A stretch of 64,000 nucleotides of DNA from Nectonema munidae (GCA_030549495.1 JAUIRK010000014.1:716501-780500); one strand, 5' to 3'; numbered from the stretch's first letter, positions 28,072 to 39,427 are shown. Translations and numbers: made by a program. The notes: generated by a model from the letters alone, not told the origin.

Positions 28072-29373
28072 ATCAATTTTTTGACAGTTTTGATTGATTT
28101 TCATAAAAAAATGAATATCACCACTGAATTACACATGCTTAAAAATGGGTATATATGTGTAAAAAACTGTATATTATTACTTAGATAAAAGGTTTTTTTA
28201 AGATGAGCTGTCATATATAAATCAAAGTTTTCATAACTTTAATTGCTTTTTATAAAAAAAAATGAATATCACTGCTGAATTCAGCATGCTTGAAAATGGG
28301 TGTATATGTGTAAATAACATTATATAATAATTTGGATAAAAAGTTTTTTTTGAGATGAGATGTCATATGTAAATCACTTTTTTGACAGGTTTGAATGATT
28401 TTCATAAAAAATGAATATCACCACTGAATTCAGCATATTTGAAAATGGGTATACATGTGTAAAAAACTTTATATAATTATTTGGATAAAAAGTTTTTTTT
28501 TGAAATGAGCTGTCATAAGTAAATCACTTTTTTTGACAGGTTTGAATGATTTTCATAAAAAATGAATATCACCACTCAATTCAGCATATTTGAAAATGGG
28601 TATACATGTGTAAAAAACTTTATATAATTATTTAGATAAAAAGTTCCTTTTTGAGATGAGCTGTCATATTTAGATCAATTTTTTGATAGGTTTGATTGAT
28701 TTTCATAAAAAATGAATATCACCACTGAATTCAGCATATTTGAAAATGGGTATATATGTGTAAAAAACTTTATATACTTATTTAGATAAAAAGTTCCTTT
28801 TTGAGATGAGCTGTCACATTTAGATCAATTTTTTGACAGGTTTGATTGATTTTCATAAAAAATGAATATCACCACTGAATTCAGCATATTTGAAAATGGG
28901 TATACATGTGTAAAAAACTTTATATACTTATTTAGATAAAAAGTTCCTTTTTGAGATGAGCTGTCACATTTAGATCAATTTTTTGACAGGTTTGATTGAT
29001 TTTCATAAAAAATGAACATCACCACTGAATTCAGCATACTTGAAATATATATATAACATGTGTAAAAATCTTTATAAATACTTATTTAGATATGAAAAAT
29101 AGGGGGGGGCTTTTTGAGATGAGCTGTCACATTTAGCGGATCAATTTTTTGCCAGGTTTGATTGATTTTCATAAAAAATGAATATCACCACTGAATTCAG
29201 CATACTTGAAAATGGGTATACATGTGTAAAAAACTCTAGACTTATCAAAACGTTCTTGTGTTTAGATGAGCTTCTACACTTAGATCCGAATTTTTTGACA
29301 GGTAATGAGATTGTCATAAAAGGGGGTAAAAATACAAATTTTTTGAAAGGTTTGATTGATTTTAATAAAAAAA
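28072..29373. repeat. 150-bp tandem array, eight units plus a partial
   Basis: The marker atgaatatcaccactgaatt starts at 28111, 28262, 28411, 28562, 28712, 28862, 29012 (atgaacatc) and 29178, giving spacings of 151, 149, 151, 150, 150, 150 and 166. Units also share gatgagctgtcacattt and gacaggtttgattgattt. The central units are nearly identical and the edge units are diverged, the pattern left by unequal exchange. Each unit opens with ATG but contains an in-frame stop, so it is not coding. The reading frame at 29178-29552 spans the last unit into unique DNA and is probably chance. Confidence 0.95.
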
Positions 29374-29640
29374 GTTCCGTACCCAGAGGGAACAAGTCAA
29401 ATAGGATATCGCCCAAAAGATGGCGCCAAAAAATCTTATTCTCAAGATTCCCCAATCGGCACTGCTGCAGACTGAACACTTATTATTGGAATCATAATAT
29501 GCATAAAAGAACAACAAGAGCGCTTTGTAATGGGGAAAAATACAAAAATTAGCGTGAAAAGAAGTTTGTGGACTCAGTTATAAAATATTGTGAAGGAAAA
29601 AAAGTATAATAATAAAAAAGAGTGATTGAACAAAATTAAA
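29374..29640. other. Unique GC-richer segment beside the array
   Basis: The stretch around 29375-29540 is less AT-rich than its surroundings (aagatggcgccaaaaaatc, atcggcactgctgcag). It may be the remains of the element that carried the array. No motif recognised. Confidence 0.3.
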
Positions 29641-30965
29641 TAAAATAATAAAAAGTAATCAAAGTAAGAATATGAGTGATGAGCTGAAGTGATTAAAAAA
29701 AAGAGAATATGAGCTAAACGAGAGCTTTCTTTAAAGACGAGTTCAAAGTCTTCATGTTTTGAAAGTTTAGTTTTTGGTAAAAGATATTCATAAATTTGAT
29801 GACATGAAAAATAATATATTTGAAACAGCCCCATATATCGATTTTAGGAAAATGAAGAAATGTCCTGGTGTTGTGAGAGTGAGTAGAATAATTGAAAAGG
29901 CAAAAATTTGAAAAAGAAAAATGGGAGAAGAAGTTCTTTTAGGCAAAGATACAGGTATTATAAATGTATATATTTTCAGTGCAACAATAAACAAAGACGA
30001 AGCATTGGAGCCAAACGAAACTTTAAATGTTTGCAGAGACTTTTTTGTAATTTGATTAGATGCACAGATTTATAGGAGCCACTTAGTGTGATGTAATCAT
30101 TTAAATAAGGATACATAAAAGAGAATAACAAAGTTCGGCGAGCAATTGGAAAAAGCAACAAATTAGGAGAAGCAAAAAGTTTCAGATAAAAGTTTAGTTT
30201 AGTTGGATCATGATTAAAATGAAGCCCATTTAAAATTATATTTCCGTTATACGCCTAAATAATTGATGCGGCAGACTTGGTTGATATTTTTGCTTATGTA
30301 AATTTTTAATTATTATTGATGGCACATCTTTTATGAAAAACGATAAACTTAGATTTGGAGGTATTTAAAGAAAAATGTTTAATCTTAATCCAAAGAGAAA
30401 ACTTGCTGAGATCTTCATTGAGAGAGGCTTGACCATGGATTTAAAGGAGAGGAAAATATCATTTGCGTATTATATAGGGAAAGCAAAAGTTGAAACACAG
30501 GAAATGACGTCAGTGATGAAGATGTAAAAAAGTAACAGAGAGAGTAAAGTTTGTGATTGATGAAGTTTTTAGTGTAGGTGAGATCGAAAAGAAACACGCA
30601 CAGTGTAGGGTATGTTTGTAATTCTTTTTGAAATAAATTGAAGTATCGACATGAGAGCGTCTTGGTAAGACTGACCCTGTTTTTAGCGAAATTGTGAAGA
30701 GGAGATCAGTTGGAATTTATCCGTAAATTTGTTGAATCATAGAACCATAAATTTTTCAAAATTTTAGATATGGGGCGAAAGATAGATATTGAGCTTGGAC
30801 TTCAAATTTTCTTTGCTATATACAAAATAAAACTGAACAAAAAATGGACTGATTAAAAAGAAAAACAAGCGGTTTATTGATATAATGAGTGCAAAATTTG
30901 AGGACAAATATTGGGATATCATCAATACCAACGCTGTTGGACTTGAAAACACGCTATAGCTGTTA
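29640..30965 (-). mobile_element. Non-LTR retrotransposon (LINE) reverse transcriptase remnant
   Basis: Read on the - strand from 30950, one frame gives FKSNSVGIDDIPIFVLKFC and then NKPLVFLFNQSIF, the conserved entry to a Jockey/CR1-type LINE reverse transcriptase (family: KS..G.DGIP..ilK). Further on come YANDIFSSFKS (family box YADD, here YAND) and, near 30100, ITLSGSYKSVHLIKLQKSL, matching the WG...KLQ thumb segment. Pieces are spread over all three - strand frames with numerous stops, so the copy is dead and old. Endonuclease and ORF1 are not visible here. A LINE ORF1 remnant at 60195-60950 could belong to the same class. Confidence 0.7.
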
Positions 30966-31846
30966 AGATTCCGTTTTCATTTTTTTTTTCAAAAACAAAA
31001 CTATGCGGATTAAGCAAACAGAACTATGCGTATTAACTTTGTATTACGATATAAAAGGACGAAATATTATAAAATATAAGTACACAAAAACACACCCATG
31101 CAAAATTATTAGAATTTCTATTTTTTTAATATGAAAAAGTTATGAACACTTATGATTTCTATTCATAAAATAAATAACAAGCTATAAACTGAAATTATGA
31201 AAAAAATATAAGGAAGGATTATAATAATTCAAAAGCTTCTAACAACGTGAAACTTTTTAATTCTTTTATGAAAAGTTCTTTTATTTCATAAGATGGACAA
31301 TATTTTACAAAACATGATATAAAGCCAGAACATCCACTTGGAATGTGTACTGACCTGTGCTTCAGCAATTTTTTATTGTTCTAGTTTTTATACTCTGATT
31401 AAGCAAAAATTTCCTAATGTAATTGGTTCCAAGTACGTTAGGACTTTTTACCCAAATGCAACTAAATATACCCAAATACATACAATTACAAATATGTTCT
31501 TAATTTACAAATAAGAACTTGAAATTAAAAATAATGTTAGATAAATGCTTAAAATAAAAAGATACATAGATATTTAAGCAGGAACCAGTGCTGGCAATAG
31601 AGTATTGTTAAATATTTTTATATCTCCCATTATCTTGCCTGGCCACATATATTAGTAATTATTTAAATTATAAAATTATTTTGCGTAAACTTACTAATAA
31701 AATAATTATATTATTATTTACAAATAATTATTATATTTTAAGTTATTATTATAATATAAACAATTTTAAATATTATCCAGTTATTTTAAGTTTTTGTTTG
31801 TATATAAATAATATATAAATTTATTTTTATTTAACGAATAAAAAAT
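30966..31846. other. Very AT-rich spacer
   Basis: Low-complexity tta/ata runs, especially 31650-31840. No gene or element recognised. Confidence 0.55.
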
Positions 31847-31848
31847 CT

Positions 31849-32022
31849 GAGCCTCAATGATTTTTAGCGTCCACCTTTCAGCAAGTTTAGGGGTTCAATC
31901 CCAAAAGCTCCAGACTCTTAAAAACAAAAATAGAAAATCTGTGATTAACCATTTCAAGCATAATGCCAGCATATAGCCTTACAGGAGAAAGAGCCTTGAT
32001 ATCCAACCAACCAAATAAAAAA
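31849..32022 (+). mobile_element. tRNA-derived SINE, copy 1
   Basis: Head GAGCCTCAATG, a B-box-like GGTTCAATCCC about 50 bases downstream, then a tRNA-unrelated body containing ctgtgattaaccat, agcataatgc and agcatatagcctta, and a tail ccaaccaaccaa plus A-rich end. The whole order matches, in opposite orientation, the copy at 59479-59681. RNA polymerase III promoter boxes are implied by the tRNA likeness. Confidence 0.85.
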
Positions 32023-32224
32023 TCAAGTTATTATTTTAATATTTTGAATTATTTTTTTATTTTTTATTTTGAAATTTTTCTTTACTTTCCTTATCCACAA
32101 AAATTTGAAAAATACTATAAATTTATCAAAAATCCATTTATAATCTTTATTAGTTATTTCAGAAGACTTATTTAATTCATCAACAAATTTGATTTGATTA
32201 ATTGAGGAGGCGTAAAAGCATATT

Positions 32225-32330
32225 TTTCTTAAAATGTCTTATAGCAATTTTTTGATTGAAATGGGACAGTCCTATGATGATTTTGCAAAGATTGCTCTGA
32301 AAGTTCTCATTCTATTTCAATGTGAGTACT
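32225..32330 (+). mobile_element. hAT dimerisation-domain scrap
   Basis: A frame with FAKIALKVLILFQ resembles DIAKMALKVLFRF at 54650, which continues into a recognisable hAT C-terminal segment. Both stretches share aaagat.gct.tgaaagttct at DNA level. Short and truncated. Confidence 0.4.
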
Positions 32331-32641
32331 TTATTACAGTACTTTATTTATTCAATAATTGAATAATTTTTGTATTTTATTTTTTATTTTTCCTCATTTT
32401 ATACAGTAAATAAAATGATATGAATAATTAACATTTTCCTAAATTTAATATTTCACTGTTTTCCTCTTGTATTAATTTTTCCTTTAAGACAAAATTTTAT
32501 TAACTATTAAGTTTAAAATTGACCTTGCAGATTACTTTTAGAAAATAATAGTTTTTGAATTTAAAATTGACCTTGCGGATTACTTTTAGAAAATACCGAT
32601 TTTTCTCTTTTACATATAAATCTAGAAATTATATTTATCAG

Positions 32642-32875
32642 CAGAGATGCACATCCTTAAAATTATTAGGGGTAGGGGGGCAAACTATATAATTAAATTT
32701 TATTTTGAAAGAATTTGTCTGAACCTCAAGCGTAAAAAATAAATGGAAAGTATACTCACAATTCCAAAAAGTCCTTTAATGATATAAAATGTAAATTTTT
32801 TAATTATTGGCATAAACGATTCCCTCTCCCTTAAAATCACATTGGGAAGCGTTGCCCCCTGGATGTGCGCCCCTG
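32642..32875. mobile_element. hAT-like MITE (CAGGGGCGCACATCC family)
   Basis: Left end CAGAGATGCACATCC followed by aaaattattagggg and a G-rich run; right end complements CAGGGGCGCACATCCAGGGG. About 234 bp. No convincing 8-bp TSD. Related ends occur at 55479-55527, 58651-58693 and about 59310. Confidence 0.7.
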
Positions 32876-33102
32876 ATATAGATTGATATCAAAAGTCATT
32901 AGCATCTAAATTATAGAACCAATTATATTTAGTTAAATGCGAAAAGATTATCCATTATAAAGTTGGTTTTTTACTAATTTTTTTTTAATATGTATAAGCT
33001 TTCGAAATTTATTGTTTTTTAGTTAATAAATCTGTGACTTATCGCTATATTTACCATCATACCCAAGTTTATAGGGTCGCACCTTTTGAAAAGGAGTCTG
33101 AG

Positions 33103-33958
33103 TAGGGTTGCCAGACGTCCCGATTTTTCGGGACTTGTCCGGATTTATATTATTTTGTCCCGAATGCACAACTAGGGGACACCATTTGTCCCGATTTTAG
33201 CTTCCATAAAAAAAAACTAGAATTATGAAATTTTTAGTTTTAAACTTAATTTTCTTATCTTATCATTTTTTATAGAAAAAAAAGATATTTATTAAAAAAA
33301 ATCTAAATTACATATGTCAAAATATTAAATATAAGGCACGTAAGTCTAGTAACTACATTTTGATATGGTTTCAAACTTCATTTTTTTATAATAACCAAAA
33401 AAACGTGTGAATTCAAAACAGAATGAGCCGCTTCAAAGATTTCACACACGATAAATAAATAATAAAATATATTTATTATATATGTACAGTACATTGATTA
33501 GTTAGTATGTCATGTAAATATAAAAAAAATATACATAACTATGTCAAGATGAAAAAACACATTAATATAATAATATGTAATTCCGACATCCGATTATTCT
33601 AGAATTTTTCAATAATCCTCTTAGTGAAGCTTACTTATATTTTGTTCATAGTCTTGATTTTGTTTTCAGCAGTAGAATTATGAAAATTGAAAAAAGAAAA
33701 AACAGTTTTATTGAAGTTCTCGTTTGCCTGAATGAAATTACGCCTATACAATAAGATTTTATAAATATTTAACGTTACAATTAATCAAGTTTAAACCAAA
33801 TTTTATCAAAACAGCTTTGTGTGTCACGAAAAAATTCATTTGTTTACAATTATTTATATTAATAATTTAATAATAATTAGTTTTTATTAGTAATAAACTT
33901 AACATTATTCTGTCATAAAAGTGTCCCGATTTTTTATTTTTGAAATCTGGCAACCCTA
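33103..33958. mobile_element. Non-autonomous hAT with TAGGGTTGCCAG ends
   Basis: TIRs TAGGGTTGCCAG and CTGGCAACCCTA, each followed inward by tcccgattttt wording. Perfect 8-bp TSD agtctgag at 33095-33102 and 33959-33966. 856 bp of AT-rich interior without transposase. Confidence 0.92.
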
Positions 33959-33966
33959 AGTCTGAG

Positions 33967-36150
33967 TCGTAATAATTTTTGCAACTCTGCTTTGATAAAT
34001 AATTATATTCTTATGTTATAAAGAAAATAAATTCATAGACGCTTTTTTTTGTTTATCATTTTAGTTCGAGCCTTGTATTCTTGCAACTCATAGTAAAAAG
34101 TTGATAAAATTCAATAAAATTAAAGAATGAACTTTTTTTATTTTATATTAAAATTAGTTTGTAAAGGAGCAAAACTCAGTTTAAGAGTAGAAAGTAATTT
34201 TTTTGGAAAATAATTTAGAATAAATTCAGTTTATGAATCGTATTGTTTTTTCTTAGATAAAAGGGTTATAGACAATAATTTGAAAATCTTTTTGAAGACA
34301 ATGCAAGAAAGATATTAAACTACAAATACAAACCAATAGAACATAATACATTGTCGAAGATCGAAATTGATCAAACATTTTGCTTGCAACACAAAGCAGA
34401 AATATCTAAAATTCAGGAAATCTTTCAATGACTATCTAAAATTAACATTCACAAACGACCTTGAAATATGATACATGTCATCACACTTTTTGGAGATTCA
34501 TAATATTTGAAACAGAAAATTAGATGTTGCATAATTATAATTTTTTAAAGTCAAAATCACAAAATTATGTATGTGGAGTCATTAATGTTAAAAAAATTAT
34601 ACATAAATGGAGTTTGCAGTCACAAAAATTGTAAATAGGTAGAGTCGGAGTCGAAAAGTTCCGAGTCGCCAAATATTTTTCCGACTCCATAATCCAGCTC
34701 ATATCTTTCAAATTGATAGATTATATTTTTTGAAATTGATATCCTTCAAATCCTTTGATTATAAAGAGTGACATTAGCCTTAAAATAACCCTTTTTTGGA
34801 GATGCCATTTATTATTTTACGCGATTCATCATTCATTTCTACCCATTTTTGCTGTCACAACAGTACATGTTTGCGCTTGTGAATCATCAATATTTATTGA
34901 TGAGTGAATGTGAAGTCTTATTGGTAGGACAAGTACAATTTAACGATTTGTTTTAAATGATTTTCCCCATCATTGATATTTTATTAAGTTTTTAACGAAA
35001 AATCAATTTTATGAGGAAAATGATATTACTTGACTCAAAATCTTTATTTTAATAAAGGATATAAACAGATGAATGATTCCAAAATAATATAAGTATTCTA
35101 AAAAAGACCATATTATTTACTTTTCAATAATAGTTTTTTTCAGTAAAGAAAGAAAGTTCTAAAACTTTTAAAGTTTTACGCTCGTTCTGCTATCAGTTGT
35201 TTTCTCCATTTGCTTTGAGGCTCTACTTTCGTGCTTCTTCATAGTTGATTTTGACTTCCACCAAAATGAAAGATTATCGTATGTATTTTATCTAAGATTT
35301 ATATTTCTAATGAAATAGTTGGAGTTTGCGATCACACGAAATTAATAAAATACAATTAATTCCTCAAAAACTGTCAGCCATCAGCTAAAGATGTCCTTGT
35401 TAAATTGATTTCCAAAAATATCATTAAAATTTGAATATCGGTTAATATACCCTTTCCGTATAAATTCAAGTGTTTTTATCGACGAAAAAACGTTAAATGA
35501 ACTAAAAGTATAGCTCAATATTTTAGTTTTAGGAGTATGACAGGCATTCCTTTTCTGGCCACAAGATTCCAACTCTTGTTCACTCAAAACCCTGCTTGCT
35601 AATTGCAAGGTCGAGATTTCCTTAACGAGGGTTTATGTCACGAGCATATCTTGTTGAAATTATAGCGGAAGAAATTTTTTTTAACTTTAGTCTAAAATTT
35701 TCTATCAATTTTTAATATTTTATAGAGAAAATTGTTTTAAGTATTCACTTGTATGATTTAATCCCTATTCATCCTAAAAATCTTACTATGGATTATTTTT
35801 GCTTTAGATTTTATTTTTAGAGAAAGAGGGTAGTTAAAATTGTAATCAACATAAAAACATGCTGTTGTGTCTATTTATAGACCACACAACTAAACGAATT
35901 CATGAAAAGCGTTTTAAAAATAGTAACACTAAATTCTCACAATACAAAAAATGTTAAGACCTCCTTCATAATGTCTTATGATAAAACCAATCTAGAAATA
36001 TTATGAAAATATTCATGTTATCTATTTTGAATGAACTGCTTTTTTCCATGTAGTTGAGCATAGAATGCTCTGAAAGTGTCATTTGTAAGAGAGAGATGTT
36101 TAAATTTATAGTAACAGCAGCGGCATTCGTAATGTAGTTGTTATTTCTAT
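33967..36150. other. Intergenic region upstream of HMG-CoA reductase
   Basis: No gene recognised. A small agagtcggagtcg/cgactcc inverted patch lies at about 34640-34695. The reductase promoter and any 5'UTR exon would have to be here, but no TATA box or initiator stands out in such AT-rich DNA. Confidence 0.4.
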
Positions 36151-36160
36151 TTTAGTTCTC

Positions 36161-38554
36161 ATGTTGTCAGTTTTTTCGCATATTTTCTGGGCTCCTCTTT
36201 TCCAGAAATACGCATTGTTTTGTGTTTTGCATCCTCTGGAAGTGATGTTTTTAACTCTAGTAGTCACTGTTTCTTCTCTCTTCCTCTCTTTTTATGCGGT
36301 ACAGTATAGAATAGTATGTGGCTGGAATTATGTTTGTGAGAGCGATGTCAACGACAACGCCTTTGCTGATATCCTCATTTTTACCGTCGTAAAATGTTTG
36401 GCCGTGTTTTCCATCTACTTTCAGTTCAAAAAGCTGCAAACTCTCGGTTCAAAGTATTTTTTAGGATTTGCCGTTCTTTTCATCATCTTTTCTAGTTTTG
36501 TTTTCGGAACTACTCTCATCATTTTCTTCGTGAAAGATTTAACCGGAATCAACGAAGCGGTTCCGTTTTTTGTTGTTCTAATTGATCTTAACATTTGCAA
36601 TATATTAGGAAAGTACGCATTAGGATCCAAGGATATTGACCAAATCAAGAAAAACACAGCTGAAGGCATAGCCAAAATTGGTCCACAGCTAACTCTCGAT
36701 ACACTCGAAAAAATGCTTTTCATTGGTCTAGGCACGTTGTCGGGGATTCGAACCCTTGAAGTTGGCTGTTGTTTTGGAGTGTTGGCACTCTTTTCAAACT
36801 ACATAGTGTTCATGACGTTTTACCCTGCTTGCTTGTGTCTAATGCTTGAAATGTCTTTGTCAAAGGAGAAGGAGTGCAAGAAGTGTGTTTTGCCAGTGTG
36901 GCATTTATTGCGTGAAGACGTGGACGTTAAATGCAAGCAAATGAAGAATCCCGTTGTCCTGCGCATCAAAGTCATTATGATGTTCGCCTCTCTCCTCCTC
37001 TACCTTTATTCCAGCATACTAACCCAACTCTCCTCCTTCTTTCCCTTTGTTTACGAAAATGACATTATGGCGACGTCGCAGTCTATTAAACAAGTGATGC
37101 CTTCGCAATCACTCTTCACCTTCTACATCATTAAAATTTTTACGTTTAACATCGAGGACTGGGTCGTGTTTTGTCTTGCGTTTGCCTTAAGCCTTCACTA
37201 CATTTTTTCCAAAAAAATAGTCGATACAAGTGAAAGTCTTTCTCTCACCAAAGAAGAAGACAAGGGTGAGAATAACAAAGAAGATAACGTTATTGCAAGC
37301 GAAATTGAAAATCTATCAGATGAGGAATTAGTAAAGTTAGTGAAAAAAAAGAAAATAGCTGCGTATCAATTGGAAACTATTTTGAAAGATTTCAATCGTG
37401 CCATCAAAATTCGTAGACTTACTCTTTTGCCGCACCAGCCTCATTTCCTGCCTTACGAGAACTTTAGTGATTGGTCCATTGTGAATGGCGTGTGCTGTGA
37501 GAATGTCATCGGTTATGTTCCTATTCCCGTCGGAGTCGTAGGTCCATTGCTCGTTAATGGAAAGCAGTTCTACGTTCCAATGGCTACAACAGAAGGGTGC
37601 TTGATTGCTAGCACTAATAGAGGAGCGCGTGCAATATCACTAAGTTCTTCGAAAGTGGGTGTGAGTTCTTATGTTTACGATGACGGCATGACTAGATCTC
37701 CGGTTCTTGAAATGAACTCTATTTCTGCTGCAGTCAAACTGAAAGAATGGCTGCATGATCATAAAAACTATAAAAATTTGAAATATTACTTTGAATCCAC
37801 GAGTCGTTTTTGCAAACTGGAAAGTATCAAAGCAAATATATCAGGTAGATTGATATTTTTACGCTTTAAAGCTAGTACTGGAGATGCAATGGGCATGAAT
37901 ATGGTCTCGAAAGCGTGTAAAGCGGCCTTAAAATACACTTGTGAAAATTTCAGTGAAAGTATAAAAGTTCTCAGCATAAGTGGAAACTTCTGTTGTGATA
38001 AAAAGGCTTCGAACGTGAACACGATTTTAGGTCGAGGAAAGTCTGTTGTATGCGAAGCACAGATCGAAAGAGAGATTGTGAAGAGTGTTTTAAAGACAAA
38101 TTCCTCTCTATTGTGTTCCGTTAATACTTCGAAAAATTTAATCGGCTCCTCCTTGGCAGGAACAGTTGGTGGGAATAACGCACATGCAGCAAACATAGTT
38201 GCCGCTATCTTTCTAGCCACTGGTCAAGATACTGCTCAGGTCGTGACTAGCTCTTCCTGTTCAACGCAAGTTGAGTGTTGTGGCGATGGCGATCTTCGCA
38301 TTTCTTGCACAATGCCATGTCTTGAAGTTGCTACTGTCGGTGGAGGTACGAGACTGTCAGCACAATCATCATGTCTTAGTCTATTGGGAATTCAAGGTAG
38401 CTCGAAGATCTCACCAGGTGATAATTCTCGCGAGTTAGCCAAAATCATTGCCTCGACTGTCTTGGCTGGAGAATTGTCCCTTCTTTCTGCACTCTCTTCT
38501 GGACACTTGGTTGAAAGTCATATGAAGTACAATCGGTCAGCTACTCAGACTTGA
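36161..38554 (+). CDS. HMGCR: 3-hydroxy-3-methylglutaryl-CoA reductase (intronless)
   Basis: 797 aa. It reduces HMG-CoA to mevalonate with 2 NADPH at the ER membrane, the committed step of isoprenoid synthesis (ubiquinone, dolichol, juvenoids; arthropods lack the later sterol branch). Residues about 10-230 form the multi-span sterol-sensing region (GSKYFLGFAVLFIIFSSFVF; then VFMTFYPACL). A short linker leads to the catalytic domain from about 380. Landmarks: ENVIG 447-451, catalytic Glu478 in TTEG, DAMGMNM 575-581 for NADPH, Lys614 in DKK, Asp690 in GQD, TVGGGT 725-730 and His787 in SHM. YNRS ends in Ser793, equivalent to the AMPK-regulated Ser872 of mammals. The Insig-binding YIYF of mammals reads SIYF (84-87). 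Length is near arthropod homologues. No introns interrupt it, and an acceptor-like tttag lies 5 nt before ATG. Confidence 0.98.
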   Translation: MLSVFSHIFWAPLFQKYALFCVLHPLEVMFLTLVVTVSSLFLSFYAVQYRIVCGWNYVCESDVNDNAFADILIFTVVKCLAVFSIYFQFKKLQTLGSKYFLGFAVLFIIFSSFVFGTTLIIFFVKDLTGINEAVPFFVVLIDLNICNILGKYALGSKDIDQIKKNTAEGIAKIGPQLTLDTLEKMLFIGLGTLSGIRTLEVGCCFGVLALFSNYIVFMTFYPACLCLMLEMSLSKEKECKKCVLPVWHLLREDVDVKCKQMKNPVVLRIKVIMMFASLLLYLYSSILTQLSSFFPFVYENDIMATSQSIKQVMPSQSLFTFYIIKIFTFNIEDWVVFCLAFALSLHYIFSKKIVDTSESLSLTKEEDKGENNKEDNVIASEIENLSDEELVKLVKKKKIAAYQLETILKDFNRAIKIRRLTLLPHQPHFLPYENFSDWSIVNGVCCENVIGYVPIPVGVVGPLLVNGKQFYVPMATTEGCLIASTNRGARAISLSSSKVGVSSYVYDDGMTRSPVLEMNSISAAVKLKEWLHDHKNYKNLKYYFESTSRFCKLESIKANISGRLIFLRFKASTGDAMGMNMVSKACKAALKYTCENFSESIKVLSISGNFCCDKKASNVNTILGRGKSVVCEAQIEREIVKSVLKTNSSLLCSVNTSKNLIGSSLAGTVGGNNAHAANIVAAIFLATGQDTAQVVTSSSCSTQVECCGDGDLRISCTMPCLEVATVGGGTRLSAQSSCLSLLGIQGSSKISPGDNSRELAKIIASTVLAGELSLLSALSSGHLVESHMKYNRSATQT

Positions 38555-38647
38555 TAATAGATCTGCATTTCATTAACCATACCTTGCAATATTATACTAC
38601 ATCTTTCATTTAAACTTTTTTACTTCAAGGGTAAACTTTGTCACATT

Positions 38648-38653
38648 AATAAA
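38648..38653 (+). terminator. Candidate poly(A) signal of HMG-CoA reductase
   Basis: AATAAA 94 nt after the stop codon on the coding strand, implying a short 3'UTR. Confidence 0.6.
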
Positions 38654-38816
38654 TATATTCAATCAGTCATTTTTGCGAATAATTTTGTAATAGTTCATCT
38701 TCTAAAAAGCATGAATGCGTATGGAAATTTAAGGCTCAAGCAAGATAACTTTTCTAAATTGTGAAAAAAAAAATTTTGTTCCTAGTTCAAAAAATATTTT
38801 CACATTTTAAAAGTTC

Positions 38817-38880
38817 AAAAAATGAAATGAACATATTGAACATATACACTACATATCCACTAAAATGCCTTTTAAAAAAA
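38817..38880. repeat. 64-bp direct repeat, copy 1
   Basis: aatgaaatgaacatattgaa followed by a nearly identical 40 bp; the same sequence and orientation recurs at 39477-39540. The two copies bracket the small - strand gene at 39155-39427. Confidence 0.85.
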
Positions 38881-39154
38881 TTCCCTATTTATCATATTTA
38901 TGACCTTAGCCACGGTCTAATGTATTTTTAGTCCAGTTTGGAAACTAACTATCTTACCTAAGATAGAAGTACAGAAAGAAAACCAACTTCTTTATAGCAT
39001 TAAAATTGTATTAGTCAAGATAAGTAGGGATCTTAAACCAAGATACTCGTCAGTCAAGAATTTCGCTTAATAAAAATCAAACTTCAATGAAAGTCAATGA
39101 AATGAAAGAGTTCGAAAAATGTTAGAATGGACAGTTTATATAAAAATAAAAAAA

Positions 39155-39427
39155 TTAATCTTTGGAATGTTGAAACTTTAATTTGTTGATGAAGTCTTCG
39201 AGCTTAAAGAAAGCTTCATAAAGAGCGTTTAAACGATTTTGACAAGAAGTAGCATTGTTTTCACAACTCATCATGTACCTTTCTATGACCGAATGTAGAA
39301 TTTTGCTGCTTTCAGATGCACTCTTTGCTTTATTGACCGCGCTGCTAAAGTCATCTATCGTTTTGATGATTTTTGCGCCAAGTTGATCTTTTGCTTCATT
39401 CTTTTCATTCGGTATAGAAAACTTCAT
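39155..39427 (-). CDS. Small helical protein of unknown function (90 aa)
   Basis: Starts at ATG 39427 (MKFSIPNEKNEAKDQLG); the frame is also open for four codons upstream, but without another ATG. It is rich in Lys, Glu, Ser and Asn and can be read as two or three amphipathic helices, for instance KIIKTIDDFSSAVNKAKSAS and RLNALYEAFFKLEDFINKL, with two Cys in MMSCENNATSCQNR. No signal peptide or membrane span. This looks like a small coiled-coil subunit of a larger complex, but I do not recognise the family. Supporting a real gene: more balanced codon use than the surrounding AT-rich DNA, and an acceptor-like gttaag ending 4 nt before ATG after a pyrimidine-rich stretch. Chance cannot be excluded. 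Confidence 0.55.
   Translation of the reverse strand: MKFSIPNEKNEAKDQLGAKIIKTIDDFSSAVNKAKSASESSKILHSVIERYMMSCENNATSCQNRLNALYEAFFKLEDFINKLKFQHSKD

Noticed and set aside
28072-29373. 150-bp array as a repeated protein (period divisible by three)
   Set aside because: Each unit has in-frame stops, and spacings of 149, 151 and 166 break the frame.
29178-29552. 124-codon frame spanning the end of the 150-bp array
   Set aside because: It starts at the ATG present in every array unit, where other units stop after about 25 codons. The downstream half has no known motif.
29640-30965. Tyrosine-recombinase retroelement (DIRS-type) reverse transcriptase
   Set aside because: The frame near 30950 (KSNSVGIDDIPIFVLKF) and the YAND box fit a LINE better, and no recombinase was seen.
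31849-32022. Functional tRNA gene
   Set aside because: B box present, but the acceptor and anticodon stems do not pair, and the body and tail match a SINE copy elsewhere.
34640-34695. agagtcggagtcg / cgactcc inverted patch as a MITE
   Set aside because: Arms are only 7-10 bp, with no target duplication or second copy in the window.
37786-38220. 144-codon - strand frame inside HMG-CoA reductase
   Set aside because: Shadow of the catalytic domain, which is clearly coding on the + strand.
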